The notes: a model not told the origin generated them from the letters alone. A stretch of DNA of 64,000 nucleotides from Arthonia radiata (GCA_002989075.1 PSQN01000017.1:1178001-1242000), one strand, 5' to 3'; counted from the stretch's first letter, positions 20,533 through 32,772 are shown. Numbers and translations: made by a program.

Positions 20533-22390
20533 ATGCCGGCGCATACGCCAACAGGTCCTATCACCATCGCCAAACGCGAAGGACAAGCCGGAGTTCTACC
20601 AATCTCAGCAGTCGCACACAATCCCAAAGGCGGCGCCAACAATGCCGCCACACGTAACACTGGTCAGCGACTGAAAGTCGTCATTCGCCGACTTCCACCG
20701 GGCCTCACAGAGCAAGAGTTCTTCACAGTCGTGGGCGAGGAATGGAAGGCGGGTAAGGGCAAAGTGTCGTGGGCTAGCTACAGGCCTGGAAAGGTCTCGA
20801 AAGAGTGAGTAGACAATTAAGAAGCTGCTGCTGCTCGTGCTGAATGATGCGCTCAGTCTAGCCAAGTACTCGAAGCCGGCGCGCTGCTTCCTTCAGCTCA
20901 ATGATTCCGCGCATGCTCAGGTCCTGGCTCAACAGATCCCCAAGACCTCTTTCACAGACGCGAAGGGCACGCAGAACGATCCAGTATTGCTTGGTCCGCC
21001 TCAGGTCGAGTATGCGATCTATGGCCGGGTCCCTAACTGCAAGCGCCGCAACGATGCGCGTCAAGGCACGATCGACCAAGACCCAGAGTTCATGGACTTC
21101 CTGCAGAGCTTAACTGCGCCCATACAGAAGCCGAAGGCGCTTGATTCCAGTGACACGGTCAAGGAGGACAACGTGAGAGTCACGCCGCTCATCCAACACC
21201 TGCGCGAGAAAAAAGCCGCAAGGGAAAAGTCAAGGAGCGCGAAGCAAGAGAAACAGCTGGAAGATAAGAAGGCTGAGAATCAGCGACCGGGACCGAGTAA
21301 AGATAACGCGGCTGGCAAAGACAACAAAGCTGCAAGCCCATTGAAAACACCCGCGAAGCCAGCTGGGAAGGACATCCGCAGCCCACCACGAAACAACGAG
21401 CGCGCTGGCGCATCCCCACGAGCTCAGGCTGCGTCCGTGGCTAGAGCTGCAGCGCCAATCCCGAATGCCGCCAGTGGCGAGCGTCGCAGACCTGGCGCTG
21501 TTTCACCAAGCACAGCTGCAGCACGTATGCTTTCGCGCGATCTGCCATTCCAGAGCAATCGCGGTCGAGCCGCCTCGCGAGGTCGCGCAGGACGAAGTCC
21601 AGAAGTCCGGAAAGCCACGATCAACAACGCTGCTGCGAATGGTAATGTCATCCCTCCAGCGTCAACTGCCAGCCCTGCCGCCACCGCACCCGCATCTCCA
21701 CAGACAGCCGCTGCGAAACCCGCACAGCCCAACGGCCAACCCATCTCTCCCTCCACCTCCACCCCATCCGCAACACCCACAAACCCACCCACCGGACCCA
21801 AAGCCACATCCACACCCACACGCGCACCTTCCAAATCCATCCCTCGTGACCTCACCGCCAAACGCGCCTTCCTCAAACACGCCAACGCCTCTCAAGGCAT
21901 CAACGACCTCGCCCTCCTGCAAGCCATGCGCCGCTTCGGCTTCGTGACCAACGTCTCCATCGACAACCGTAAAGGCTTCGCGTACGTCGATTTCGCGGAG
22001 CCGGACCACCTCAAGGCTGCTATGGCCGCGTCGCCGGTGCCCGTCGCGCAGGGCAATGTGGAGGTGCTGGAGTTGAAGAACCCGACCAGGCCTGCTGTGC
22101 CGCCGCCGCCGAGCTATGGGCTTGCGAATGGCGCGGTCTCTCGTGCGGTTGGGCAGACGAGAGCGGGTGTGGCGCCTGGATTTCGAGGGGGAAGAGGTGG
22201 GAGCGTGAGAGGTGGACGTGGTGGGAGGAGTCCGTTGCCTGCACGCGCGCCGGTTGTGAATGGTGCTGCTGTCGCTGGAAAGCCAATTGTGGGTGTTGCG
22301 CAACCTGCTCAAGAGACGACGCTGAGCGCTCCGGCTGCTGCTCCTGCGGCTCCGGCTGCTACTACGACTGCCAGCGCAGATCCGACGTGA
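20533..22390 (+). CDS. UPF3: Upf3/Smg4-like nonsense-mediated decay factor with C-terminal RRM and RGG region
   Basis: Two exons (20533-20804, 20857-22390; 52-nt intron) give 601 residues. Residues about 45-190 form the Smg4/UPF3 domain (KVVIRRLPPGLTEQEFF at its start, then YSKPARCFLQLND, VEYAIYGRVPN and DQDPEFMDFLQSL). This domain links Upf2 to the exon-junction complex or terminating ribosome in nonsense-mediated mRNA decay. A charged, Pro/Ala-rich linker follows. Residues about 429-496 look like a second, RRM-type fold (LLQAMRRFGFVTNVSID, GFAYVDFAEPDHLKAAM). Residues about 534-549 are RGG repeats (RGGRGGSVRGGRGGRS), an RNA-binding and arginine-methylation type. The family identity is good; the extra RRM and RGG part is read directly. 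Confidence 0.85.
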
Positions 22391-23158
22391 AGCGAAAGTC
22401 AGCCTCGAACAGTTTCTATCGACTGACAACTAGCAACTACGACGGACAGCACGATTATTGACTTCTGCCTGAGGTCACAGACATCAACGACGCATGGCAT
22501 CTACAAAGCGTACATTGACGCACGAAGCAGCAACCGAGCAGGACGAAGAACAGAGAGAAGACCAGCAATTAACGAACGACGCATTCATCGACTACCTAAC
22601 GAACACCAATCAAGCTATGAACCGTAACGTCATGATGCCGTGAGGCAAGGTATCTAGGGTATGAAGGATGAAAAGATGAGTGAGGCGCGAGCTTTTGGTG
22701 CGCTGACGTCGACGCCAGTCGGAAGGCCGGCCGTCGAACGAAAGGCTTCGTAACCGAAAGTGGACCAAGAACAACGCTCGAAGATGATGATGATGAGAAC
22801 CCGGTGCCAGCTCAGTCGCCTGTCGGTTTTGACCGGCGGTTGTTGGTGGCGGCTATCGAGACGAGTGGAATGTGCTGAATGAGACTGATTGATAATGGCC
22901 GTGAGTGAATGCGAGTATGGTTTGAATGAATACGCTCCTTGAGTTCTCTGATGTGATGCTGTGATGAATGGGCCGTGTCGTCGTGAGGTTGTGGGTCTTG
23001 CAAATTGTGCGATGTGATGCGTTCGTCCTTCTCTTCTCTCTCCTCTACCCCTTCCTTCTCTATGCCACGTCCTCCCTCCACATATATTTCTCCAACAACT
23101 CCTCCGTCTCCTTCGTCTCCTGCATCTCCCCCCTCCCATTCAAGAACCACATCTCAAA
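22391..23158. other. Convergent intergenic region (upf3-like + / WD40 gene -)
   Basis: About 770 bp between two stop codons. It contains 3' untranslated sequence, CT-rich tracts and short overlapping frames without protein-like composition. No RNA gene is seen. Confidence 0.55.
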
Positions 23159-26100
23159 TCAAATCATCCCCCCCTCAATCTCCCTCTTAATATCCATCGG
23201 ATTCCGATACCCCATCCCCAGTCTCGGCGGACTCCCCTTCATCCCCATCTCCTGCCTTTCCCCCATATAACCCCCCGCACTCGCCGCACCCCCATACCCG
23301 CCACTCCCCACCCCACTACTAAACCCCACCCCATGCCCCCCACTCGCCCTCCTCCCATGCCCACCCACAAACCCCTGACTATCCCCATACGGCACCGGCG
23401 GGCTGATCTGACTCCCCACCCCACCAATCCCGTGCATCCCCAACTGCCCGCTCAGGTTGGGCAGTTGCGTCTCATACGGACTCGCGCCCTCCCCTTGCCC
23501 TTGAGGCGGCGATTTCGCGCGGGACTTGGAGTCTGACCTCATCCGCTCCCGCACGTTCTTCCACTTTGACGCGAGACCATTGGACTCATTACTCGACGTC
23601 AGCGCGCTCAACCCGGAGATACTGCCGCGCCCCCTGCGCCCCAGACTAGGCGACTTCGACGCCATCGGCGGGTTTTCCACCGGCGGCGCAGACGCAGGCG
23701 GCGGCGGGGGATCGAAGCACATGGGCGTCGGCCCGCGGGAGTCGATGGCGATGTTGATGACGCCGTCTTTGCTCCCGGCAGTGGCGCCCGCGGGGAAGTA
23801 CGATGTGCCTGTATCGATCCTGGGGCGGACGGGCGGCGGAGGCGGCGGCGGCGGGGTGGCGAGATGTTGGAGTTCGGGGAGCATGGGGGGTTCATTGGTC
23901 TCGACGATGATGATATCGTCGTTTGTGTGCATTTCTGTGGAGGTCGGAGGCGGCGGCGGTTTGGTGGGTGAGCGCTGATGGCTGTTCTTGCGGGAGTGAG
24001 ATTTCGAGGACGACCCGGCGCGCGGGCGGAGGGTAGGTTGGAACGTCTGTTCCGGGGGCGCGGAGGCCGAGCGGGGCCCGCCTTTTTGGCCGTAGACGGA
24101 GGAGGGGAGGAGGGGGCCGAGAATGTCGGATTCGGGGGGTGGGACGTCGATGGTGAGGGTTGTGGTGGAGTTGCTGGCTTGGGAGGCGTAGGCGGGAGGC
24201 AGCGTGGGGACTGCGGGGACTTTGTCGCGCTCGTCGGGCTCGGAGGACATGTAGCGGGGATGGCGCATGGCGCGAGGCGTGGCGGGCAGGCCGATGGCGG
24301 GCATGTTGCTGCCTTGGGAGTTTGAGGGCTTGTGGCCGCGCATGTGCTCCGGGTCGACGGTGCGGGCGCGCTGCTTGTCGAGGGATTCGCCCATGTAGGA
24401 CGTTGCGCTCAGTGTTGGGCCGATGTCGCCGATGGGGGAGAGGCCTGGTCGGCCGCCCGAAAGCTCTTCAGGGTGAAGTATGGGTGGTGCAGATGGGCGG
24501 CGAGCGAGGGAGAGACGTCGCTCTTCGAGTTCTTTGGCGGCGAGCTCTTTGCGCGAGAGGGCGCGAGGGCGGCCATAGCGGGCGTGGAGGTCTGGAGGCT
24601 GCGCTGGCGAGGGCTTGCCATCCGAGATCTCGTCAGAGTAGCGTTGACGCGTTGCTGATGTTGGTGCGTTACGGCTTGAAGAGCGAGCGCGGACGTTCAG
24701 CCGTTCTGGAGAGCGACGCCGGCCGGACTCAGAGGGCTGGCGCGAGCTGGAGCGCTCACGGTAACGGCGGGGCTGAGGGTCAAATGTCTCTTCGTTGTAG
24801 GCTTCCATTGGCGAAGGTGAGGGCGGCGACCGCGCGCCAGAGCTGATGCGTTTGTGATGATTGCGGCGGCGAGAATCGCTTACAAGCTCGGCCCTTTCAG
24901 GACTCGCATGGCGGCTTTTGCTTGAGCCGCGCGCTGCAGTGTTGCGACTACGTGGTCGCTCAGGGGATGCGTCCTTTTGTGTAGGACGCGAGGACCCACA
25001 TGGCTGCGAAGCTGACGTGGTTGGGCGGTTCGATGCTTGGGAACGACCAGATCGAGAGTCCACAGGGGAAGCCATTCCAGAAGTCCTACCATCTACGTTG
25101 TCGCGACAATGCTGCGCATCATCAGTGCTCATTGGAACCGGTGAGGAGGGGGATCGTTTAGCAGGCTTAATGTAGCGAACATCATCGCGAGTTCCAGAAG
25201 GCGATCGATCTCTCCCAGTCCTAGGTCGACTGCGCGATCTGTTCTCGGCACGACGCTGCTCAGCTTCTTGGTTGGCCTCTTCAAGACTGCTGATGTATCG
25301 GTCGATGTTGCGTCCTTTGAAGCTGCGAGTGCTGTCGCCGGTGGGCAGTGGGCTCAAGTCTTCGCGCGAGTGCGATGCCATCGATCCCTGCGACTTGCGG
25401 TGTCGATGTCCGCGGCTTGAGGCGGTGGTTGGATACGGCGAGGTAGCATCGTCACGCTCTTCGACATGGCCGACATCAAGGTGAAGGCCGTGATGATTAC
25501 GATCCTTAGAGCTACCACGATTTCTCGATGCTCCTCTACTGCTGTTGTAGATCCCAGGAGCAGGTGAAGGGAGGCCCTCGGAGGTAGGCTTTCGCGCCTT
25601 GATAGCGGTTCCAGGGTCCTTGTGAGTGTTGCGGGAGCCAGGGCGTGATGCGTGTCGGCTGTCAGGAATGGGCGTTGCTTCATCGACGTCACGGGATGTT
25701 GCACGTCTGCGTGTGTAGCCGTGCGGCGTAGCTGTGCGTGCAGAGGATGGGTCGCGGAAGCCACGGCTCGTTGATCGCTTCCAAGTGGCAGCTGATGCAA
25801 TCGGAGAGATTGCTGAATCGATGATTGGCGTTACACCAAGCGTGGTCGACGGCTGTGCTTTGTGTGAAACAGACGAGACATCAAGCTTTGTGTTAAGTTT
25901 CAGAGCTGCATTCTTGACGGTCAGACGGTTGGGGTTGCCAGCGGAGGGTGGAGAGTTGAGCGGGCTGGTAGGTGAGAACTGATTTCTTTGTGCAGCGTAG
26001 ACTTCATCTTGCGCGCGAGGCGAGAACCAGGGCTCAGATGATTCGATGCTTGTGCATGAAAAGCATCGAACTGCTAGCTCTGGTTGTCCGTGACCCACAG

Positions 26101-28245
26101 CCGCCTCACCCCATTTGCGAACAAGGTATGACTGTCTTTGCCAATCATTCGGAAACAGCACACACGTAAGCAAGACTGCTTCGATGTAGTATCTTCGAGA
26201 CACGTAAGCTTCGACTGCGTCGTTGTGCTGCCCAAGACCCAGAAGGATGGCCACAGCTTGATGCACCTCGTCGCGTTCAAGCAAACGCCTGACAAACGCT
26301 TCGCCTATCTGCTTTTGAGATCCCTGTCCCATTGAGCTCAAGGCAAGAAGCATCCAGTCAGAAGAGCTCATAGATTCAGCACCAACCATCTGGGCCATTG
26401 CATCTGCAGCGTTGTCACCCAGCCACTTGGCAAGCAAAATGCAGCTTGCCGAGCCAGGCCTGTGGCGCGATTGCTCATCCCTGACCAACTCTTCAATATC
26501 ATCTTCCCATCCAAAAACAACACTTAGCATTTCTTGCCGAAGCACATCTGGCGTCATTCTTCGATTATCGTAATTAGCAGCTCTGAATTTAACCTCGCTC
26601 AGTCTAGCTTTGGTGAATGGGAAAAGATCCATGTTTGCGGTATCTTTGGCTTCTTCCGGACTTCGTAGCATCTCCTGTCGTAGTGATGACGGCTGTGATC
26701 TCTGCTGACTTGCTGAGGACGTCGTTCGGACGGAGAGACTTTCTCGGCCACTGCGCATTGATGATCCAGATGAGAAGAGCGTGCCTTCCGAGTCCCTATC
26801 TGATGATCGCGATATATTATACCGCTCTCGCGATCGCGATTTGCCTTTTCGACCGTAGGAGGACGCAGAGCTCATTGATGCACGACTAGAGATGGGACTG
26901 AGTGGCGTGACACGGTCTCGTCGCTCCTCCTCCATTTGATCCATTTCCTGTGCGATCTTCTGAAGTGGAGACATCACCATCCCTTCGTCCTCGCTGCTAC
27001 TTACCTCAACGCTAATAGGCACCGATGGTGGTTCCAAAGGTGGTGGAGTTTCCCTAGGTATTGAGTCGGGAGGAGTCGGTGGAGCATTCACTGGCGCGTG
27101 CTGTACGTTGGCTACCATGATGGGTTCGTTTTGAGGATTCACATCGTACTGCTGGATCATGTGGTCGGGACTGATTGTAAACAAAGTCGCTGTAGGGCCG
27201 TAGTTCGTGATAGCTGCAACGTCCGAGACGGTCGGAATGGTCACGTAAGATACTTTCTTGGTTCGCACATCCCAGGACTTCGTTTGGCCATCCACATGCT
27301 GGAGCAAGCGTCCATTTTTGGACCACCCAAACCAGCTTCGTGCACTGTCAGACATCGCAGTGGTGCCAAGAAGTCGAATCACTCTGGCTTGCTCAATCGA
27401 GGGTGCCTTTGAAACACTCCATACCCTGAGGTCACCATCCGCCGTTTGAGATGCGAGCATCTCCGTCTTCTGCTTGGATGACGACCCATGCCATGCTAGT
27501 CCAGTAATTAGCGATGGTTGGCTACCTGTACTGTTTAGAGTGCTGACGATGTGGAATGGATCTATGTTAGCTATCAATATCGAGCCATTGAGATAGCTAG
27601 ATGACATCAGTATCGTGGAACCTGAAATAAATCGAAGTGATGCTCACCCGATAGCAAACGTCTTGGAATCCAGTGCCGGCGCTAACGCGGTGACCGGGTC
27701 GTATATTGTTCTGGCCGAGATGTGCTCTGAGGTCTTGGGGTCGAAAAGGATGATGTGCCCTTGAGTGTTGCCTAGAGGGTGCGGTCAGCGGTTACAATGT
27801 CCAGAACAGATACGATATACTTACCAAAAGCGATGCAGCCATTGCGCATCCATGTCGCGACCTTGATGGGCTCATAGGAATCGAAGCGAGCGACTTCCTC
27901 CCCAGTGAGTATGTTCCACACGATGGCCCTTTGGCCAGCGTCGTAGCTGACAACAAGTCTACCAGCTCCATTTTCACTCAGGTTGTCGGCAGCGATCAGT
28001 AGTACGTCCTCTCGATGCCGCTCGAATTTGCGCTCAATGGCAAGTGTATCATGATGCAAACAAAAGATTGTGTTGCGTTGCGCATGGAGGAACAAGGCCG
28101 CTGTCGACGCACAAGGCTCGAATTGCTGTTGTAGGTCGTCAAGTTGAGGCCGTTGATGTTGTGCTTGCCCCGCGCTGTCTGATGTGCGGGACCCTTGTGA
28201 CCTGGAGGACACCGAGTGGTGCCGCGACAGCTGTCCTGCACTCAT
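23159..28245 (-). CDS. Large WD40-repeat scaffold protein with helical region and disordered tail
   Basis: Predicted three exons on the minus strand (28245-27825, 27771-27648, 27596-23159; introns 53 and 51 nt) give 1,660 residues. Residues about 45-360 contain WD40-like blades (RAIVWNILTGEEVARF, GHIILFDPKTSEHI, YLNGSILIANIDP, ASQTADGDLRVWSV, GQTKSWDVRT). Residues about 505-715 are a helical-repeat region (EAFVRRLLERDEVHQAVAI, NDAVEAYVSRRYYIEAVLL) like the TPR part of Gemin5-type WD proteins. The last about 940 residues are low-complexity, rich in Ser, Arg and Pro with polyproline runs. The start follows an unremarkable leader and could be earlier if a 5' exon was missed. I do not recognise a named orthologue. 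An intron of 26 nt for the second junction was rejected in favour of the 51-nt form that preserves a blade. Confidence 0.72.
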
Positions 28246-31090
28246 CTCTGGATGCTACGAGCGGCACAAGCTCGAGCTCTATGGACGCCGTCAGCGATGA
28301 CAAACTTTTGTTTGCATTGGTGTATATGACAGTGTGCGCCCCAGACGAGGCAAAAGGGGAACAAAAAGGTTCAGGAACAGGACGATAATAGCCCTCATGC
28401 AAAAGGAAATGCCGGGGTGCAGAAACGTACGTACCCTGACAAGCCACCTGCAAGGGAGGCAGGTGGTAGTACCATTCAATCTCAACGTGGTCTGCAGGTG
28501 TACCTCTTGGGACCGGCACGCGAGTGGGGCGCTCTGCGCAATCCGAGCTTCCGGCGTCAGGACGTGCAGTTGTGCTGTCGTTGAATACCTTGGTACACAG
28601 GGCGCATGAAGACTTGCATATAAGCAACAGAAGTCTTGCAAGCGTTGCTGGGGAGAAAGGGAGAAGAAAGGGTAGCTGTTACGTGAGATACAAGATGTGC
28701 CCCGAGCCCGAGGATCCCAATCGGAAGGGGCAATTAAAGGCAATAGCCCACGGTCGTTAAGCAACTCCACTGTCGGACGATCAATCAGAAGAGACAAGGT
28801 GAGGCGAGCGATACTAGTGGCGCTTCCGCAAAGGGTCCAGGCCGGGAGCTAAAATGGACGCAGTGACAGGACTCCCGCGTCTCAGGTTTGCGGAAGGATA
28901 GAGGAGATGCTATTCGCGTGCTGAGAGTGCGCTGCAGCATGCTTGCATGTGGATGACTAGAATTCAGCGGTTGCATACAATTGTTGAGTAGGCGCCGCTG
29001 CTAGGCTGATCGGAGGATACAAAACCTGAAACGGGGCACCACACACTCGAGAAATCTGATCTTTCCACGATAAACAGCGTCCGCTCGCAGGTCCACATGC
29101 CTCGATACTGATGGAGACCGGGGCCGGAGCCGGCTGGGGTTCAGCGTCGGTAAGATGGCCGAGAGATCTCTTACTGGAGTCGGGCCTAGTGTGGTTGGGT
29201 GTGTCGAATGGCGAGCAGCGTCGAGCATCTTGCGCATCTGTGTGGGGCAAGCGACTGCTTTGGTGCTGAAGAGAGTGTGATGGGAGCGTGGAGGTGCATG
29301 CTAGCGTGCTGCAGGCGTGATGGGGAAAAGGCCCGCTCCGTCCCAGTGATTGGACGGTCGAGTCAGCCCAAGCGCCGACCGCTGTCCATCTTTTGCCAAC
29401 TTCACCCCGCTGATTTGGACCCATCCGTGGCTGCCACTTTGATGCTGCTGCCCAATCGCCATCTGCGACTCTACTTCCATTCCTCTCATGACGCTCTTTC
29501 CGCCCAGCCTGTCTCAAGGAGTCGAGTCCGTGGCCGATCCACCACCATGCTGTTCAGGCACAGCAGCGCGCTTGCAGTGACAAGAAGCCATCTACACGCG
29601 ACTGCGGAGTACCTCGATATCATGGTACCGTCGCATCAGCGTCTGCCAGGCAAACAGCCGACAGACAAGTTCAGCTCCAGCGTGGTGACAGCTCCGCATG
29701 CGTAGCTCGCTGTGATGCAGTGTGCGAGAATATATAAGAGCTGTTGGCAGCAGATCACCCTCTAGCTTGCATGAACTCATGCGACTCGGAGGACCGTTTC
29801 TTGGGCGTGGACGCAGATTGGCCGCGCCCGAGGTGCCCGCTATCGCCCATTCTTCACCCCAGCTGTGCTCTGTCCACCCATTCAGTGGCCGCCGGCCGCC
29901 TGCAAGGTCCCTCCAACACCCGTAGCACAGGTCACGCGGATGGGCACTTGCTTCGGGTCTTGATTGTGCAATCAATTGCCCGTGTGCGCAGCAGCGCGCG
30001 GCTTGCAGCGTTCTTCTCGTGGTGGAGCGGTGATCGCTCGCTTGATCTCAGTGACCCCTCACCGCTTCCATGCCCCATCACAGCGGCGCATACCCGCCAG
30101 AATGGTTTGCAGAACATCCGATGTGATTACTGCTTTCGTCACCGCTTGCTCCGCGCCGGACTCGACAGCACGTTGCAATCACATCACGACATTTGTGTTG
30201 GTTAGAAAGCTTTTCACCACCATCGCAGCATTTCACGCCTTTTGGGAGCTCTCTGGCGTCCGCCGTGGACTTTATGTCGCGTCAAGCATTAGAGCTCCAA
30301 ATCGCCAGTACGTAGAAATGCCGCATCACAGTGCCATCGCTTCAGCATGATATTTGCTGCTGTCACTCGGCGTGGTGAGTAAAGTGCTCGGCGCAAGTCC
30401 TAGCAAGATCATCTCAAAACCATCAACAAGATCTTGACACGCGTCTCCACAGATCAGAAAGAGCACTCGCATTCACGGGGGTCACCCTTGTCGACGCGCG
30501 CGCAGAAGACCGAACCAGACTCTGGGTGCCTTGCGCACGATCCTAGCTCACTGCGTGTGAGATCTGTCACAGCTCATCTTAAAGGTGCAGATTCATAAGA
30601 TAAAGTAAAGAACCGGCGTCTCGCGCAGGGGAATATATCAATGGCGCCAGCGTGTTTTCCTGGACGACTAGGGACCGCGGCGCGGGATGTGATTGAGGCG
30701 TCAACGGCGCAGGGCCCTTCCGCTTTGGTCACGTCGTTTCACATCCTCCCTAGTCAGTCAATGTCACTGACGGAAGTAGAAGTTGAAGTGTGTCTAGTGT
30801 CGCTCAACCAATTAAGCTTGTAGATCGCGCGCAGATTGTTACGAATACCTGGACGCGCGAAGCCTAAGGATGATTTCGAGATATGAAAAGCTCGTCAACG
30901 GGGACTTGATTGCTGGTTAGTTATCTGATGAATACACTCTTGAAGTCTTCAGGCGGTCCGAAGTGATTTGCGCCCCACAACGGATCCGTTTGCAGTCTGG
31001 GTGTTGAGGTGAAGTCCTCCTGCTGGGTATATGATACAAGTAGCCCTGATCAATTTAATGATCTTCAGGACATTCGCTGGCTAGCTCCCC
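28246..31090. other. 2.8-kb region without a supported gene
   Basis: Many overlapping frames up to 186 codons occur on both strands, but none shows family resemblance, and they compete with each other. A clear TATATAAG element lies near 29,731-29,740, and a second TATA-like run near 30,633. Candidates are long upstream regulatory sequence of the WD40 gene, an unrecognised small or multi-exon gene, or a non-coding RNA. No tRNA was noticed. Confidence 0.5.
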
Positions 31091-32772
31091 TCACTTGACA
31101 GGTATTAGCGATGTGTTTGCTTACCAGCCAGAGTGACTCTTGACTCACCATAATCTCGTCCTCCATACCAGCATCCGCAGTGCCGTTCACAGCAGCGTTC
31201 TCCTGGCCAGCCGCTCCGTTTACAGCAGACCCAGGGCCAAAGTAGTCGGTCATGTCTGCGTCAAGTTCCTCAGCTGTCTTCGGCTTGCCACGGTCAGCGG
31301 CGCGACCCTTCTGGGCTTTGCCCTTTCCGCTGGCTACCTTCGCTGCAGGCTTCGCTGCAGATTTGGCAGCTTGTTTGACCTCTGTCTTCTTGGGCTGCTT
31401 CTTGGGTTGCGCAATGCGATCGCCGAGTCCTTTGGCAGGACGCTGACTTGCGTCAACGATGACTTCGATCTGTTTCCTTGGATCAGCCTGGGAGTCGAAC
31501 AACGAGTGCCCAGTATAGCTAACCTTCATGGCGCGATTGTCAACTTTCACACCGTTGAGGTTCGTAGCGGCTTCGAGAGCACTGCCGGGCTTGTTGAAGA
31601 CGATGGTGGCAATACCGCGGCTCTGGCCGCTAGGTCCGTAGGTCAACATGGCTCGCTTGACAGGGCCAATGGTCTTCCCAAAGTATTCCTGAAGGCACAA
31701 TCTCGTTAGTCGTGAATCGAGTAAAGGCATGAACATAGCAAAAGCTGGCTCTGTCATCGGCTGGCACGCTCAATATGTTGGTCAGTCGGTCCATGGGTAG
31801 CAAGCAATGACGCTGTACACAGTTGTCCTCTCGTATACACCCCAGTTATTCCGCTCGAACGTCGAAAGGGCTGGCAAGAGGGGTGTCGCAAGATCTTGCC
31901 CGCAGCAAAGTGCAAGACCGACGTCGGCCATTTGCATATGCGTTCTTACCAAGACCAGCGAGCTATTCGCCCACATCCTCGCATTGTGAATGGTCTCTTC
32001 TGGCCTTACCCGTGAGAGCTGTGCGTTCGCAATAGCTGTGCAGTAAGCACGGATGCTCAGTACAGCGCCAGGAAACAAAGAAGAAGCGCAGTTTGCTGAT
32101 TCTGCGAATTCAGCCAACCCTTCACCGTGCCAGGGCGAACGCTTCTCCCTTGCTTGCCAGGTGCCGACTGATTCTCACGGCGACCAAGAGCGGTGCTTGC
32201 CAGGCATCCAGTTCTCAAGGTTCTACTGCGCGTGGAGGCGGTCAACCCAAACGTAGTCGACATCACATGATGCCTGTAGGATCATTGATGACGATAGCGA
32301 CGGAGATCAATGCCTACAACGTCGTAGAGAGCGTGCCAGCCAGGGAACTCAATCTTTAAAAGGTGCCCAGGTATGATCGCAGGAAGAATGTAACCACCAA
32401 GAGGTATTGAAATCGCGCTCCGCTTTCTTCAACATACCTTGATCTGCGGCTCAGTGACATCCGCTGGCTGGATGATTGTCAGAATGTGACTCTTGCTGTC
32501 GTTCAAGATCCGATATGACTAACCAGTCCATTAACAACAATCTTGCTCTCTCCCTTTCCAGAAACTGGGATGATGGGCTGGTTCTTAGCTACAGCCTCTG
32601 CAGCGGCTGCAGCGGCTTTCTTTCCCTTCGCAGGCCGAGAATTCTTGGATACTCCTCCGGCAGGTGCGGTAGTCTTGGTAGTCTGAACCACACGGCGGTT
32701 GCGGACGGTGCGGCGTGGGCGATTGGTCTTGACGATATCGTCCAGTGACTGGTCAAGCTTTCCGGTAGACAT
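31091..32772 (-). CDS. YRA1: Yra1/ALY (REF) mRNA-export adaptor
   Basis: Four exons on the minus strand (32772-32524, 32467-32438, 31688-31149, 31093-31091), all joined in phase 0, give 273 residues. The N-terminus (KLDQSLDDIVKTNR) and C-terminus (ELDADMTDYF) are the two conserved motifs that bind the DEAD-box helicase Sub2/UAP56. A central RRM (VVNGLPADVTEPQIKEYFGK, then GIATIVFNKPGSALEAA) lies between basic regions rich in Lys/Ala. The protein couples mRNA packaging to export through Mex67. The second intron is 749 nt, over ten times the others, and splits the RRM at QIK/EYF. The last intron ends directly before the stop codon, so exon 4 holds only TGA of coding sequence; read without splicing, the protein would gain 27 residues. 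Exon 2 has only 30 nt. Confidence 0.88.
31689..32437 (-). other. 749-nt intron of YRA1
   Basis: Donor GTATGT at 32437-32432, acceptor CTTCAG ending at 31689, and a GACTAAC branch-site candidate at 31711-31705, about 17 nt before the acceptor. It contains several short frames with no protein similarity. Its length and position recall the autoregulatory intron of yeast YRA1. Confidence 0.8.

Noticed and set aside
27622-27647. 26-nt intron for the second junction of the WD40 gene
   Set aside because: Too short to be spliced. The next acceptor gives 51 nt and restores a WD-like strand (AIGYLNGSILIA).
28957-29517. 186-codon minus-strand frame in the 2.8-kb gap
   Set aside because: Low-quality composition, competing long frames on the other strand (for example 29199-29705), no family match and no splice-supported extension.
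28246-31090. tRNA or 5S rRNA gene in the gap
   Set aside because: No cloverleaf-compatible A and B box pair or 5S-like internal control region was noticed by eye; a covariance-model scan was not possible.
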